Assembly: GCA_052246725.1 (NCBI GenBank)
Contig: JBQQCL010000007.1
DNA length: 64,000 nucleotides
DNA from: Pseudalkalibacillus sp052246725
GTDB lineage: Bacteria; Bacillota; Bacilli; Bacillales; Fictibacillaceae
Direction: 5' to 3' (one strand)
This document shows, piece after piece, positions 1-9,041 of the stretch (position 1 is its first letter; the number at the start of each line of letters is the position of its first letter). Both the position numbers and the translations under genes were made by a program. The notes beneath the pieces are model-generated. The model did no database searches. It was not told the origin of the DNA and saw nothing but the letters and a program-made list of their open reading frames with translations.

Positions 1-719
1 TCTTTCAGCGCTTGTTTCTCCAAATGATAGCTTTCCGGGAGTTCCTCAGCATCCTGATAAAAGTGATCCAACAGTTCTTCATCTTCCTTCCACCGTTTTC
101 TGGCTTCAATTGACCATTGTGGATCATCGGATTCAATGACGTGGTCGATGTATTGTTCGATTCTTTTGATGCCGCTGACAGGTTTGACCAAGGAACTCAT
201 CGTGTAACAATAGTCCGGAATTTTCGGGGTCAAAGGTTTAGATTCCAATAAGCCCTGAAATTCACTCACCATCATCCCATTGATCAGATTTAAACCGATC
301 GAATGGAGAAAATCCTTCTTCCGATCACATTGATACGAGACCTTTATATTCAAGCCTAGCCACGGAACCAGTGGGACATACGAACTTTCATTCTGCTGGA
401 CGTTCTCGAAAAGCCGGATATATGAGCCGAGCTGACGAGTCGATTGGAAAATCTGGTGCAGCCTCGGCGACCCGAAGTGAATGAATTCACCTTCCGTATC
501 ATCTTCTGTTTGTTCCGTCTTCAACATCAGTTTCATCGGATTCGGATCTGCCCCTGTCAACTCTTGATAATGCCAATAAAAAGGGCGGTTCATCAATAGC
601 TTATCCAGTTCAATCGTTAGCTGTACATGAAGCAGATGGTTGTCTCGGCGTTCAAGGATCTCACATTCATTTGCTGTGAAATAACGATCCAAAAATTCAT
701 GAATGTCCTTCTGAAGCAT
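1..719 (-). CDS. yqhG: YqhG family protein, 3' end cut by window edge
   Basis: An open frame runs on the minus strand from an ATG at 719 to the window edge, so the C-terminus is missing; about 239 residues are visible. The N-terminus (MLQKDIHEFLDRYFTANECEI) matches the YqhG family of Bacillaceae, whose function is not known. A GAGGGGG ribosome site lies just upstream. The start lies inside the end of yqhH (23-nt overlap), so the two are translated from one mRNA as in B. subtilis. No enzyme motif or membrane segment is visible. Identification rests on sequence resemblance plus the conserved position beside yqhH and the gcv operon. Confidence 0.85.
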   Translation of the reverse strand, partial: MLQKDIHEFLDRYFTANECEILERRDNHLLHVQLTIELDKLLMNRPFYWHYQELTGADPNPMKLMLKTEQTEDDTEGEFIHFGSPRLHQIFQSTRQLGSYIRLFENVQQNESSYVPLVPWLGLNIKVSYQCDRKKDFLHSIGLNLINGMMVSEFQGLLESKPLTPKIPDYCYTMSSLVKPVSGIKRIEQYIDHVIESDDPQWSIEARKRWKEDEELLDHFYQDAEELPESYHLEKQALK

Positions 720-2376
720 AAGCATCCCCCTCATCATTGGAATAGGTCAATAATGATGTCAAATTGTCCATTTTGATCTTGATTTCACCATCTGTGTCGG
801 ATTCACAAAAGATATCACGTATGTGTTGCTCAATGTTCTTCATACCCACACGAGAGAGGATTTCATCCAAATCTCCGATCACATTTTCAAATAGATTGAT
901 TTTTTCATATAAAAGTCTAAGGATATGTTCTTCAATTGTATTTTCAGTTGCAAAATTGTAAATGTAGACATCATGTTCTTGACCGATCCTGTGTATACGT
1001 CCGATCCGTTGCTCGATCCGCATCGGGTTCCATGGCAAGTCGTAGTTGATGATATGCTGGCAAAATTGCAGATTGATCCCTTCACCACCTGCTTCAGTCG
1101 CAATCAAGACCTTAGCATGGTTTCTAAAAAGATGCGTCATCCAATCCTTTTTGTTCCGTTTAAATCCTCCCCGGAATGGAACAGAACTGATGCCATGCTG
1201 TTGGAGGTACCATTGTAAATATAGTTGTGTTGCTCGGTATTCTGTAAATATGATTACTTTATCATCAATGGACTGGATGATCTCGAGTGCTTTCTCGGCT
1301 TTCGAATTGCGATCAACATTCTCGATTTCATGCATCAATGAGATCGCGGTCTGTCTAGCATTTTCACTGATCCCCTCTTTTTCGGACATCGCCTTCAATG
1401 TGAGGAAAACCGCTTCACGACTGCTGCAGACTTCCCTCTGCAAGGTGATTGTGGAAAACGCATGTTGTTGTTCATATGCTGTATTCGCTCGAGCTTCAGT
1501 GATGGATTCATAGAGTTTACGCTCGGTCGGTGAAAGTGTTATAGGTACCGTTTTGACAAAACGTTTCGGCCATTTCAAGCCAGTATCTTCCCGTCTGTTC
1601 CGTACCATGACTTTATTGATCAGCTGCTTGAGTTTTACCTCATTTTGAACATCGTATTTTCCGGATCTGTATGCTTCATCAAAATACTCTTCATTACCGA
1701 GGTGGCCCGGTTTCAATAATGAAACAAGATTGAAAACTTCTTCAATACGGTTCTGAATCGGTGTGGCAGTCAAAAGAAGACAATATTTCTTTTTTAAGTG
1801 TTGGACGAATTCATAGTTTTTCGTCTTCTTATTTTTCAGCTTATGTGCTTCATCTATGATGATAAGATCATAGTCCTGATCCAAAACGATTTCACGATGC
1901 GGGCTTCTCTTTGCAGTATCGATCGAGGAGACGACTACATCATATTGTTCCCACACATACGATTTCTTTTGCGGGACAGCAGGAATGAGAAACTTCGTAT
2001 TCAATTCATGTGTCCATTGCAGAACGAGTGAAGCTGGGACAAGAATCAAAATTTTCTTCGCTAACCCGCGAATCATGTATTCTTTCGTGATCAATCCTGC
2101 TTCAATCGTCTTCCCTAGACCGACCTCATCTGCCAGGATTCCTTTTCCATTCATATCTTCAATGACTTTTCGTGCAACCTCCAATTGATGAGGAAGTATT
2201 TGGACATGCGGAATATGCTTCGGCGCTTGCAGCCCAAGAAAATCATCGATAACTAAACTTTTTTCCGCTTCTAAAGCAAGTTTATAAAGCTCCCAATTTG
2301 CCCATGGACCATCTTCGTCCAAGCGTTTAAGGAAATCTGTACTCCAGGATTGATCATGCTCGATATTAAAAGTCAT
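697..2376 (-). CDS. yqhH: SNF2-family DEAD/DEAH-box helicase YqhH
   Basis: A 559-residue SWI2/SNF2 ATPase of the RapA/HepA type, expected to move on DNA or remodel nucleoprotein using ATP. Visible motifs are motif I ADEVGLGKT (about 82-90), DEAH motif II (175-178), motif III TATPIQN (203-209), and the C-terminal helicase half with GGEGINLQ and motif VI QRIGRIHRIGQ near residue 460. There is no extra N- or C-terminal domain, and the length equals that of B. subtilis YqhH. It is divergent from the gcv operon and overlaps yqhG. The precise substrate is unknown; the family assignment is certain. Confidence 0.93.
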   Translation of the reverse strand: MTFNIEHDQSWSTDFLKRLDEDGPWANWELYKLALEAEKSLVIDDFLGLQAPKHIPHVQILPHQLEVARKVIEDMNGKGILADEVGLGKTIEAGLITKEYMIRGLAKKILILVPASLVLQWTHELNTKFLIPAVPQKKSYVWEQYDVVVSSIDTAKRSPHREIVLDQDYDLIIIDEAHKLKNKKTKNYEFVQHLKKKYCLLLTATPIQNRIEEVFNLVSLLKPGHLGNEEYFDEAYRSGKYDVQNEVKLKQLINKVMVRNRREDTGLKWPKRFVKTVPITLSPTERKLYESITEARANTAYEQQHAFSTITLQREVCSSREAVFLTLKAMSEKEGISENARQTAISLMHEIENVDRNSKAEKALEIIQSIDDKVIIFTEYRATQLYLQWYLQQHGISSVPFRGGFKRNKKDWMTHLFRNHAKVLIATEAGGEGINLQFCQHIINYDLPWNPMRIEQRIGRIHRIGQEHDVYIYNFATENTIEEHILRLLYEKINLFENVIGDLDEILSRVGMKNIEQHIRDIFCESDTDGEIKIKMDNLTSLLTYSNDEGDAYASEGHS

Positions 2377-2618
2377 ACACGAAAACCCTTTCTGTTAAAT
2401 TAGGTTGATTATCGAACGAATCATAGTTCTTTTGTATGTAATGTTCGTTTATATTGAAAATAGAACGCTTTCATGGAAAAGATAATTGCGATTATACGTT
2501 CTTCGATGATAAGATATAACTAGATTCATACTTAGTATGAACAAGCGAACCCAGAAATATAATAGCTGTTATCGATTTCGTCTTTATAGAGTGTGAATTT
2601 CTTAAGTTCAATCACATA

Positions 2619-2812
2619 TTTGCGAGTGAGAACAAGGGGAGAGTCTACCTTTAAGGTAGCGCCGAAGGAGCAAGCTTATCGTGAATCTCTCAGGCAAACG
2701 GACTCTTGTTTGACGCAGCTCTGGAGAGTGCTTCAATTGCGAAGCCACCAAAGGGGAAAGTCGTGGAACGTTCTTCTGCGATCAAACTTTCAGGTACGAG
2801 GACAGAGAGGGC
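2619..2812 (+). ncRNA. Tandem glycine riboswitch (gcvT motif)
   Basis: Two consecutive glycine aptamers are readable. The first (about 2619-2711) has the GGGGAGAG start, GCGCCGAAGGAGCAA core and CTCTCAGGCAAA closure. The second (about 2712-2812) has CTCTGGAGAGTG, CCACCAAAGGGGAAAG and AACTTTCAGGTA. It precedes a terminator hairpin and then gcvT, the classic arrangement in Bacillus, where glycine binding permits transcription into the glycine cleavage genes. The open frame across this region is a by-product of the RNA. Confidence 0.95.
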
Positions 2813-2848
2813 TTGTTAAAAAGTCTTCTTTGTCCTCTCTTTTTTTCA
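2798..2848 (+). terminator. Riboswitch-controlled terminator of the gcv operon
   Basis: The stem GAGGACA / TGTCCTC is followed by a run of T from about 2840. It starts within the end of the second glycine aptamer, so its formation is mutually exclusive with the closing helix, as expected for an ON switch. Confidence 0.8.
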
Positions 2849-2998
2849 TTTAAAGAAAGTATAAATGCTTCCTTCAATATAAGCGCACAAGCTGGTGGCT
2901 TCGGAAGCAATACTCCGCACGAAGGAAAAGCGATTGCTTTTTCGAGGAACTAAGGCTCAGCCAACGCTTAGGCTTGGCTAAGCCAAGTTTTCTTTAAG
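2849..2998 (+). repeat. AT-rich MITE-like repeat, copy 1, inside the gcvT leader
   Basis: The element begins TTTAAAGAAAGTATAAA and ends TTTTCTTTAA, forming short inverted termini. The body holds a small hairpin with GGCTTGGC and GCCAAG. Other copies lie at 15372, 15797, 19154, 21487, 27322, 40404 and 62052. This copy carries an extra module (about 2890-2950, with GCACGAAGGAAAAGCGAT) also found in the GC-rich element at 15690. It sits between the riboswitch terminator and gcvT, so it is transcribed as part of the gcv leader. The remaining 100 bases before gcvT show only the ribosome site. Confidence 0.8.
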
Positions 2999-3101
2999 GG
3001 GAAGCGTGATTTTTAACAGGTCTTAAAGGTATGACTTATTGAACAAACGAGCAAAGACATACACGATCAGCTGAAAATTTAAAATTGAAGGAGAGATGCT
3101 C

Positions 3102-4196
3102 ATGTCATCCCTACAGCGAACACCATTGTTTGAGCTGTATAAAGAATATGGAGCGAAAGTAATCGATTTCGGTGGATGGGAATTGCCTGTCCAGTTCTCA
3201 AGTATCAAGGAAGAACACGCAGCAGTACGGACTAAAGCCGGGTTGTTTGATGTCTCCCATATGGGTGAAATCACAGTTAAGGGTGAGGTCGCTGAAGGTT
3301 TTCTACAATATGTAATGACCAATGATGTTTCGAAGTTGAAAGAAGGCGGCGCTCAATATACCGCAATGTGCTACGAAGATGGCGGGACAGTTGATGATCT
3401 TCTTGTATATAAGCGTGGGAAAAATGATTTCCTTTTAGTCGTTAATGCTGCAAACATTGAAAAAGACTATGACTGGCTTGTGAACAACCAGAAAGGGAAT
3501 GTTGAAATTCAGAACATTTCGAATGAAGTTGCTCAATTAGCATTACAAGGACCACTGGCAGAGGAAGTACTACAGAAGCTTACAGAATATGATTTATCTC
3601 AAATTGGTTTCTTCAAGTTTACGGAAGACGTGGAAATCGACGGTACGAAAGCATTGGTATCCCGCACAGGCTACACAGGTGAAGATGGTTTTGAAATCTA
3701 TTGTGACAGTGAAGATGCTGCCAAGCTATGGAAAACCATTTTAGAAGCAGGTAAAGAAGCTGGGGTTCTTCCAATCGGACTTGGTGCACGTGATACTTTA
3801 CGATTTGAAGCTAGGCTTGCTTTATATGGTCAAGAGCTGACAGCTGAGATTTCACCATTGGAAGCAGGGATCGGTTTCGCAGTCAAGCTGAAAAAAGAAG
3901 CTGATTTCATCGGTAAAGATGCGTTGATCAAGCAAAAAGAAGATGGACTTAAACGGAAATTGGTCGGAATCGAAATGATAGATAAAGGGATTCCACGAAC
4001 ACATTATGACGTTTTCAAAAATGATGAAAAGATCGGCGAAGTCACCACTGGTACGCAATCTCCTACACTAGGTAAGAACCTTGGGTTGGCTTTGATCGAT
4101 TCGAAGTACACAGAACTTGGAACAGAAGTCGAAGTCCAAGTCCGTAAACGACGCTTGAAAGCAGAAGTCGTAAAAGCACCTTTCTATAAACGTTAA
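3102..4196 (+). CDS. gcvT: Aminomethyltransferase, glycine cleavage T protein
   Basis: A 364-residue T protein. It takes the aminomethyl group from lipoylated H protein, releases ammonia and passes the methylene unit to tetrahydrofolate. Typical family stretches are LFELYKEYGAKVIDFGGWELPVQF at the N-terminus, FDVSHMGEI, SRTGYTGEDGFEIY and LGARDTLRFEA. ATG 3102 is preferred because AAGGAGAG lies 9 nt upstream; ATG 3096 would abut the ribosome site. It is the first gene of gcvT-gcvPA-gcvPB (19 nt to the next gene) and lies behind the glycine riboswitch. The H-protein gene is not in this window. Confidence 0.97.
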   Translation: MSSLQRTPLFELYKEYGAKVIDFGGWELPVQFSSIKEEHAAVRTKAGLFDVSHMGEITVKGEVAEGFLQYVMTNDVSKLKEGGAQYTAMCYEDGGTVDDLLVYKRGKNDFLLVVNAANIEKDYDWLVNNQKGNVEIQNISNEVAQLALQGPLAEEVLQKLTEYDLSQIGFFKFTEDVEIDGTKALVSRTGYTGEDGFEIYCDSEDAAKLWKTILEAGKEAGVLPIGLGARDTLRFEARLALYGQELTAEISPLEAGIGFAVKLKKEADFIGKDALIKQKEDGLKRKLVGIEMIDKGIPRTHYDVFKNDEKIGEVTTGTQSPTLGKNLGLALIDSKYTELGTEVEVQVRKRRLKAEVVKAPFYKR

Positions 4197-4215
4197 TCAA
4201 GAGGGGGAATAAAAG

Positions 4216-5559
4216 GTGAAATTTCGTTACCTACCAATGACAGAGCAAGACGAAAAGGAAATGTTAGCAGAAATCGGAATTGATTCGATTGATGAACTGT
4301 TTAATGATATCCCTGAAAATGTACGGTTCAAAGGCGACTTGAACATCTCAGAGGCAATCCCGGAAAACGATTTGATGAAGAAGATGTCTGGATTAGCTGG
4401 AAAGAACGTAAATACAAAGGACTATGCTTCCTTCCTTGGAGCAGGAGTGTATGATCACTATATCCCATCGATCGTCAATCACGTGATCTCGCGTTCTGAA
4501 TTCTATACGGCTTACACACCGTATCAACCTGAAATCTCACAAGGGGAACTTCAAGCAATCTTTGAATTCCAGACGATGATTTGCGAGTTGACCGGAATGG
4601 AAGTTGCCAACTCTTCGATGTACGATGGACAAACAGCCCTGGCAGAAGCAGCTTTCTTGAGTGCTGCTCATACGCGTAAAAAGAAGGTTGTCGTTTCGAA
4701 AAGTGTCCATCCTGAAGCATTGAGTGTTCTTCATACGTATGCGAAAGGGCCGAACCTTGAAGTAGTGGAAGTAGAAGCAACGAATGGAACAACGGATTTG
4801 GAAGCATTAAAAGGTGTTGTTGATGGAGATACAGCTTGTGTCATCGTCCAATATCCGAACTTTTACGGCCAAATCGAGCCTTTGAAGGAAATTGAAGAAA
4901 TCGTTCATCAAGAAAAAGCAATGTTCGTTGTATCCAGTAACCCGCTATCCTTGGGCGCACTTAAGCCGCCTGGAAAACTTGGCGCAGATATCGTCATTGG
5001 TGACGCTCAGCCATTCGGTATTCCAGCTGCATTCGGTGGACCGCACTGTGGTTATTTTGCGACCACAAAGAAATTGATGCGTAAAGTGCCAGGACGTCTA
5101 ATCGGCCAAACGACCGATGAAGAAGGTCAACGCGGTTTCGTTCTTACACTGCAAGCTCGTGAACAGCATATCCGTCGTGACAAAGCGACATCCAATATCT
5201 GTTCGAACCAGGCTTTGAACGCGCTTGCTGCCTCGGTTGCAATGACAGCTTTAGGTAAAAAAGGAATCAAGGAAATCGCTGTACAGAACCTTCAAAAAGC
5301 TCATTATGCAAAGAAAAAGCTTGAAGAAGCGGGTATGGATGTCCGTTTTAAAGGTGCCTTTTTCAACGAGCTTGTCGTAAAAGTCTCCAAACCGGTCAAA
5401 GAAGTAAACAAAGCGCTTTTGGAAAAAGGATTTGTCGGTGGTTACGATCTCGGACAATATTACCCGGATCTTGATCAGCATATGTTGATCGCTGTAACGG
5501 AACAGCGCACGAAAGAAGAAATCGATGCCTTTGTAAAAGAATTGGGGGGAGTCCAATGA
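4216..5559 (+). CDS. gcvPA: Glycine dehydrogenase (decarboxylating) subunit 1
   Basis: A 447-residue N-terminal half of the split P protein, which decarboxylates glycine with pyridoxal phosphate and loads the aminomethyl group on lipoyl-H protein. MKFRYLPMTEQDEKEML, SNPLSLGALKPPG and RGFVLTLQAREQHIRRDKATSNICSNQAL are characteristic. The start is GTG, with GAGGGG upstream. Its stop overlaps the gcvPB start in an ATGA junction, which suggests coupled synthesis of the two halves. This subunit lacks the cofactor lysine, which resides in GcvPB. Confidence 0.97.
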   Translation: MKFRYLPMTEQDEKEMLAEIGIDSIDELFNDIPENVRFKGDLNISEAIPENDLMKKMSGLAGKNVNTKDYASFLGAGVYDHYIPSIVNHVISRSEFYTAYTPYQPEISQGELQAIFEFQTMICELTGMEVANSSMYDGQTALAEAAFLSAAHTRKKKVVVSKSVHPEALSVLHTYAKGPNLEVVEVEATNGTTDLEALKGVVDGDTACVIVQYPNFYGQIEPLKEIEEIVHQEKAMFVVSSNPLSLGALKPPGKLGADIVIGDAQPFGIPAAFGGPHCGYFATTKKLMRKVPGRLIGQTTDEEGQRGFVLTLQAREQHIRRDKATSNICSNQALNALAASVAMTALGKKGIKEIAVQNLQKAHYAKKKLEEAGMDVRFKGAFFNELVVKVSKPVKEVNKALLEKGFVGGYDLGQYYPDLDQHMLIAVTEQRTKEEIDAFVKELGGVQ

Positions 5560-7019
5560 GCAACAAAAAAAACCAAGCACTCATTTTTGAATTGTCTAAA
5601 CCAGGACGGGTAGGTTATAGCTTATCTGAATTAGACGTGCCTGAAACTCCCATTGAAGAAATGATTGATTCTGAATATCTCCGTGATGAAGAGCCGGAAC
5701 TGCCTGAAGTATCTGAACTTCAAATCATGCGCCATTACACCGCATTATCGAAACGTAATCATGGTGTGGATTCTGGATTCTATCCACTTGGATCTTGTAC
5801 GATGAAATATAATCCGAAAATTAATGAGGATGTAGCTCGTTTTCCTGGATTTGCTCACATCCACCCTTATCAGGATGAAGACACGGTACAGGGTGCGATG
5901 GAAATGCTTTATGACCTGCAAACTTCACTTGAAGAGATTACAGGAATGGATGAAGTCACGCTTCAACCAGCAGCCGGTGCTCATGGAGAATGGACAGGCT
6001 TGATGATGATCCGTGCTTATCATGAACAGAATGGGGATCATCAACGTACGAAAGTCATTGTTCCAGATTCAGCACATGGAACAAACCCAGCTTCTGCTAC
6101 GGTTGCAGGTTTTGAGGCTGTAACGGTCAAGTCAGATGAAAACGGTCTAGTCGACCTGGAAGACTTAAAGCGTGTGGTCGGCGAGGATACAGCAGCCCTA
6201 ATGCTGACGAATCCGAATACGCTTGGTCTTTTTGAAGAGCACATTCTAGATATGGCACGTATTGTCCATGAAGCAGGCGGAAAGTTATATTATGATGGTG
6301 CGAATATGAATGCGATCATGGGCAGAACACGTCCAGGCGACATGGGCTTTGACGTTGTTCACTTGAACCTTCATAAGACGTTCACCGGCCCACACGGCGG
6401 TGGCGGCCCTGGTTCAGGTCCAGTCGGTGTAAAGGAAGATTTATTTCCATTCTTGCCGAAACCGATATTAGCGAAAACTGATGAAGGCTATGTATTTGAT
6501 TACAACCGTCCAGACTCGATCGGACGCGTGAAGCCATTCTACGGAAACTTCGGCATCAATGTTCGTGCCTATACGTACATTCTGACGATGGGACGCGAAG
6601 GATTGAAGAAGGTCAGCGATTATGCTGTATTGAATGCGAATTACATGATGCGCAAACTTGCGCCGCATTTCGTCCTTCCATATGAACAGCATTGTAAACA
6701 TGAATTCGTCATTTCCGGTAAGCGTCAGAAGAAGCTTGGTGTGCGGACGTTGGATATGGCGAAACGTCTCCTGGACTTCGGTTATCACCCGCCGACCATC
6801 TATTTCCCTCTTAATGTAGAGGAATGTATGATGATCGAGCCGACAGAAACCGAATCAAAGGAAACGTTGGATGAGTTCATCGATGCGATGATCCAAATTG
6901 CGAAAGAAGCTGAAGAATCTCCTGAGGTCGTGCAACAAGCGCCTCATAACACAGTCATCAAACGTATGGACGAAACAACCGCTGCACGTAAACCCATCCT
7001 ACGATACGAAAAACAATAA
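5556..7019 (+). CDS. gcvPB: Glycine dehydrogenase (decarboxylating) subunit 2
   Basis: A 487-residue C-terminal half of the split P protein. The pyridoxal phosphate lysine is Lys274 in LHKTF, followed by the glycine-rich GPHGGGGPGSGP segment. PLGSCTMKYNPK and AHGTNPASA are further family signatures. The start overlaps gcvPA by 4 nt and the operon ends at a strong hairpin right after the stop. With GcvPA it forms the heterotetrameric P protein of the glycine cleavage system. Confidence 0.97.
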   Translation: MSNKKNQALIFELSKPGRVGYSLSELDVPETPIEEMIDSEYLRDEEPELPEVSELQIMRHYTALSKRNHGVDSGFYPLGSCTMKYNPKINEDVARFPGFAHIHPYQDEDTVQGAMEMLYDLQTSLEEITGMDEVTLQPAAGAHGEWTGLMMIRAYHEQNGDHQRTKVIVPDSAHGTNPASATVAGFEAVTVKSDENGLVDLEDLKRVVGEDTAALMLTNPNTLGLFEEHILDMARIVHEAGGKLYYDGANMNAIMGRTRPGDMGFDVVHLNLHKTFTGPHGGGGPGSGPVGVKEDLFPFLPKPILAKTDEGYVFDYNRPDSIGRVKPFYGNFGINVRAYTYILTMGREGLKKVSDYAVLNANYMMRKLAPHFVLPYEQHCKHEFVISGKRQKKLGVRTLDMAKRLLDFGYHPPTIYFPLNVEECMMIEPTETESKETLDEFIDAMIQIAKEAEESPEVVQQAPHNTVIKRMDETTAARKPILRYEKQ

Positions 7020-7021
7020 TG

Positions 7022-7074
7022 AAAAAGGAACAGGCCTTCTCCGGTATGGTCGGAGCGGTCTGTTCCTTTTCTAT
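7022..7074 (+). terminator. Terminator of the gcv operon
   Basis: Stem AAAAGGAACAGGCC / GGTCTGTTCCTTTT with a loop between, ending in TTTTCTATTTC. Just downstream (7087-7165) are four short CCGGC-containing motifs (ATTCCGGCC, ACCGGCGG, ATCCGGCC twice) with no obvious gene; their role is unknown. Confidence 0.85.
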
Positions 7075-7208
7075 TTCAAAATTTAAACTTATTCCGGCCG
7101 ATGCAGAAGGTAAACCGGCGGAATAAGAGCATAATCCGGCCGCTTTTGATCGGTATCCGGCCAAAGGTTACTTTTTACACCTTTGTGCAACCAAGAACTA
7201 GGAAAAGG

Positions 7209-7246
7209 AAAGGGGCTGTCCTAAAAGATTTAGGACAGCCCCTTAA
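7209..7246 (-). terminator. Bidirectional terminator hairpin downstream of yqhL
   Basis: A perfect stem AAGGGGCTGTCCTAAA / TTTAGGACAGCCCCTT lies beyond the yqhL stop. It may also back up termination from the gcv side. The T-tract on the minus side (TCCTTTTCC) is only moderate. Confidence 0.65.
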
Positions 7247-7266
7247 CCAATTCTATCTTTTCAATT

Positions 7267-7644
7267 CTATTTTCCTTTTTTCACTTTACCGTTCCATTTT
7301 TTGAATCCGCCTTTAAGGTTATAAAGATCCTTGATTCCTTTTTTCCTTAAAACAGTTGCAGCCCGGACGGTACGCATTCCGCTTTCGCAGTACATGTAGA
7401 CAGGCTGATCATTACGGATTTCTTTATGACGCATACGGAGCTGTGACAACGGAATATTTCTCGCTCCGAGAATATGTCCATTTTCATATTCTTTCTGTTC
7501 ACGAACATCGACCAGCTGAGCTTTACGATATCCGCTGCGAAATTCTTCTTCAGTCAACGTCTTCAAATGTCTGCGTTGATATAGTCCAGCGACGATCATA
7601 TATACGATGATGGCTGCTGGAAGTGCCCAAAAAATCCATTCCAT
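7267..7644 (-). CDS. yqhL: Membrane-anchored rhodanese-like protein YqhL
   Basis: 125 residues: one N-terminal membrane segment (about 3-20) followed by a single rhodanese domain. The persulfide-carrying cysteine is Cys86 in the loop CESGMR, and LVDVREQKEYENGHI is the usual CH2A-type motif. Domain and size match B. subtilis YqhL. It probably carries sulfane sulfur at the cytoplasmic face of the membrane, though the acceptor is unknown. It is divergent from lipM; lipoate synthesis needs sulfur, but no direct link is shown here. Confidence 0.9.
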   Translation of the reverse strand: MEWIFWALPAAIIVYMIVAGLYQRRHLKTLTEEEFRSGYRKAQLVDVREQKEYENGHILGARNIPLSQLRMRHKEIRNDQPVYMYCESGMRTVRAATVLRKKGIKDLYNLKGGFKKWNGKVKKGK

Positions 7645-7832
7645 TTCAATCTTCCCCCTAGAAACTTTCTACCATTCTCTAAAATGATACCATGTCCATT
7701 ATATACAGGAATTTTCTTATTCGCAAAACTAAGTTTTTAAAATTCAATGAATTGTATGTGCTCATAGGTTTCTGTTAAACTATGAAAGGTAAAAATGTAT
7801 GATGAATGCATAAAGAAAGAGGCGTACATAAA

Positions 7833-8666
7833 ATGAAGGAACAATGGTATTTTATCGATTCTGGTGCATGCTCACCAGCTTATAATATGGCGTTGGATGA
7901 AGCGCTGCTAGATTGGCATAGTAAAGATGAAATTCCACCGGTAGTTAGATTCTATGAGTGGAATCCTGCAACGCTTTCTGTCGGTTATTTTCAAAAGGTC
8001 GAAAAGGAAATCAAGCTTGATGCCGTTCAAAAGCACGGCTATGGGTTTGTTCGAAGACCGACTGGAGGGCGAGCTGTACTGCATGATAAAGAGTTGACTT
8101 ACAGTGTCATCGTGTCAGAAGAACATCCTAAAATGCCGCAATCGGTAACAGAAGCTTACAGGGTCATTTCTGAAGGGATTTTAGGTGGATTCCGGAACCT
8201 GGGTCTTGAAGCATATTTTTCGGTACCAAAGACAGAAGAGGAAAAAGCAGGACTGAAAAATCCGCGCTCAGCAGTCTGTTTCGATGCGCCATCCTGGTAT
8301 GAACTCGTCGTTGAAGGCAGAAAGGTTGCTGGAAGTGCGCAAACGAGACAGAAAGGTGTCATTTTACAACACGGGTCGATTTTACTTGATATTGATGAAG
8401 ACAAATTGTTTGATTGCTTCAAGTTTTCAAATGAAAGAGTGAGAGAACGCATGCAGAAAGCGTTCAGTAAGAAGGCCGTAGCAATCAATGATCTTCGTGA
8501 TGAAAGAGTGACGATCGAGGAATCCAAGAAAGCTTTCAAGACTGGATTCGAACAAGGACTTGATGTGGAATTCATACCACTTGTACTAACGGAAGAACAA
8601 AATCAATATATTGATGAAATCATTGAAAGACGCTACGCAAATGATGAATGGACATTTAGACGTTAA
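7833..8666 (+). CDS. lipM: Octanoyl-[GcvH]:protein N-octanoyltransferase
   Basis: A 277-residue LipM. It moves octanoate from acyl carrier protein to the GcvH lipoyl domain as the first step of lipoate assembly. The biotin/lipoate transferase fold shows RRPTGGRAVLHDKELTYS (75-92), the acyl-enzyme cysteine Cys149 in NPRSAVCFDAPS, and Lys164 in VEGRKVAGSAQ. ATG 7833 is chosen because AAGAGG sits 10 nt upstream and MKEQWYFIDSG aligns with family N-termini; an in-frame ATG at 7806 has no ribosome site. It lies next to the gcv operon whose H protein it modifies. Confidence 0.95.
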   Translation: MKEQWYFIDSGACSPAYNMALDEALLDWHSKDEIPPVVRFYEWNPATLSVGYFQKVEKEIKLDAVQKHGYGFVRRPTGGRAVLHDKELTYSVIVSEEHPKMPQSVTEAYRVISEGILGGFRNLGLEAYFSVPKTEEEKAGLKNPRSAVCFDAPSWYELVVEGRKVAGSAQTRQKGVILQHGSILLDIDEDKLFDCFKFSNERVRERMQKAFSKKAVAINDLRDERVTIEESKKAFKTGFEQGLDVEFIPLVLTEEQNQYIDEIIERRYANDEWTFRR

Positions 8667-8667
8667 C

Positions 8668-8714
8668 TGAAAACTGTGACCAAAAACTGGTCGCAGTTTT
8701 TTAATTTTTTTATT
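8668..8714 (+). terminator. Terminator of lipM
   Basis: AAAACTGTGACC / GGTCGCAGTTTT stem around AAAAACT, followed by TTAATTTTTTT. Confidence 0.85.
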
Positions 8715-8898
8715 GGGAAAAAGAAGGATTTTTGAAAAGTTCAACAGACACCAGAGGTTCAAAAAAGAATAAATCTCGCAACTGAGTAAATTTCTCTTTT
8801 TCGATTGTCTGATATGTCATATGGACATTTTTCGCTCGTTTTCTACTTTTTTTATATGTTTTTGATTTTGACAAGATTAAGATCATTCGTTCTCGTCC

Positions 8899-8970
8899 AT
8901 ACAATATATTGTATTATTTTAAAATAATGTACACTATATATTGATGTTTAGTGTTTTACTGTGCTATGAT
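8899..8970 (+). promoter_or_regulatory. Two NrdR boxes and the nrdJ promoter
   Basis: ACAATATATTGTAT (8901-8914) and ACACTATATATTGATG (8931-8946) both fit the NrdR box pattern ACACWATATATWGTGT. Their centres are 32 bp apart, three helical turns, as at known NrdR-regulated promoters. The second box overlaps a -35 TTGATG (8941-8946), which is followed after 18 nt by -10 TATGAT (8965-8970). NrdR bound with dATP should therefore block transcription of nrdJ. The rest of 8715-9041 shows no convincing gene; a 64-codon minus-strand frame there is A+T-rich and lacks support. Confidence 0.85.
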
Positions 8971-9041
8971 TTGGGTAACCTAAAATTGAAACTACTTAAA
9001 AGAATAGAAATGAAAAAATTATATCATGAGGAGGATCCTGG

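Noticed and set aside
2593..2853. 86-codon plus-strand frame upstream of gcvT
   Set aside because: It lies wholly within the glycine riboswitch and terminator; the sequence is explained by RNA structure.
8710..8904. 64-codon minus-strand frame between lipM and nrdJ
   Set aside because: A+T-rich, no ribosome site, unrecognised, and its start runs into the NrdR box region.
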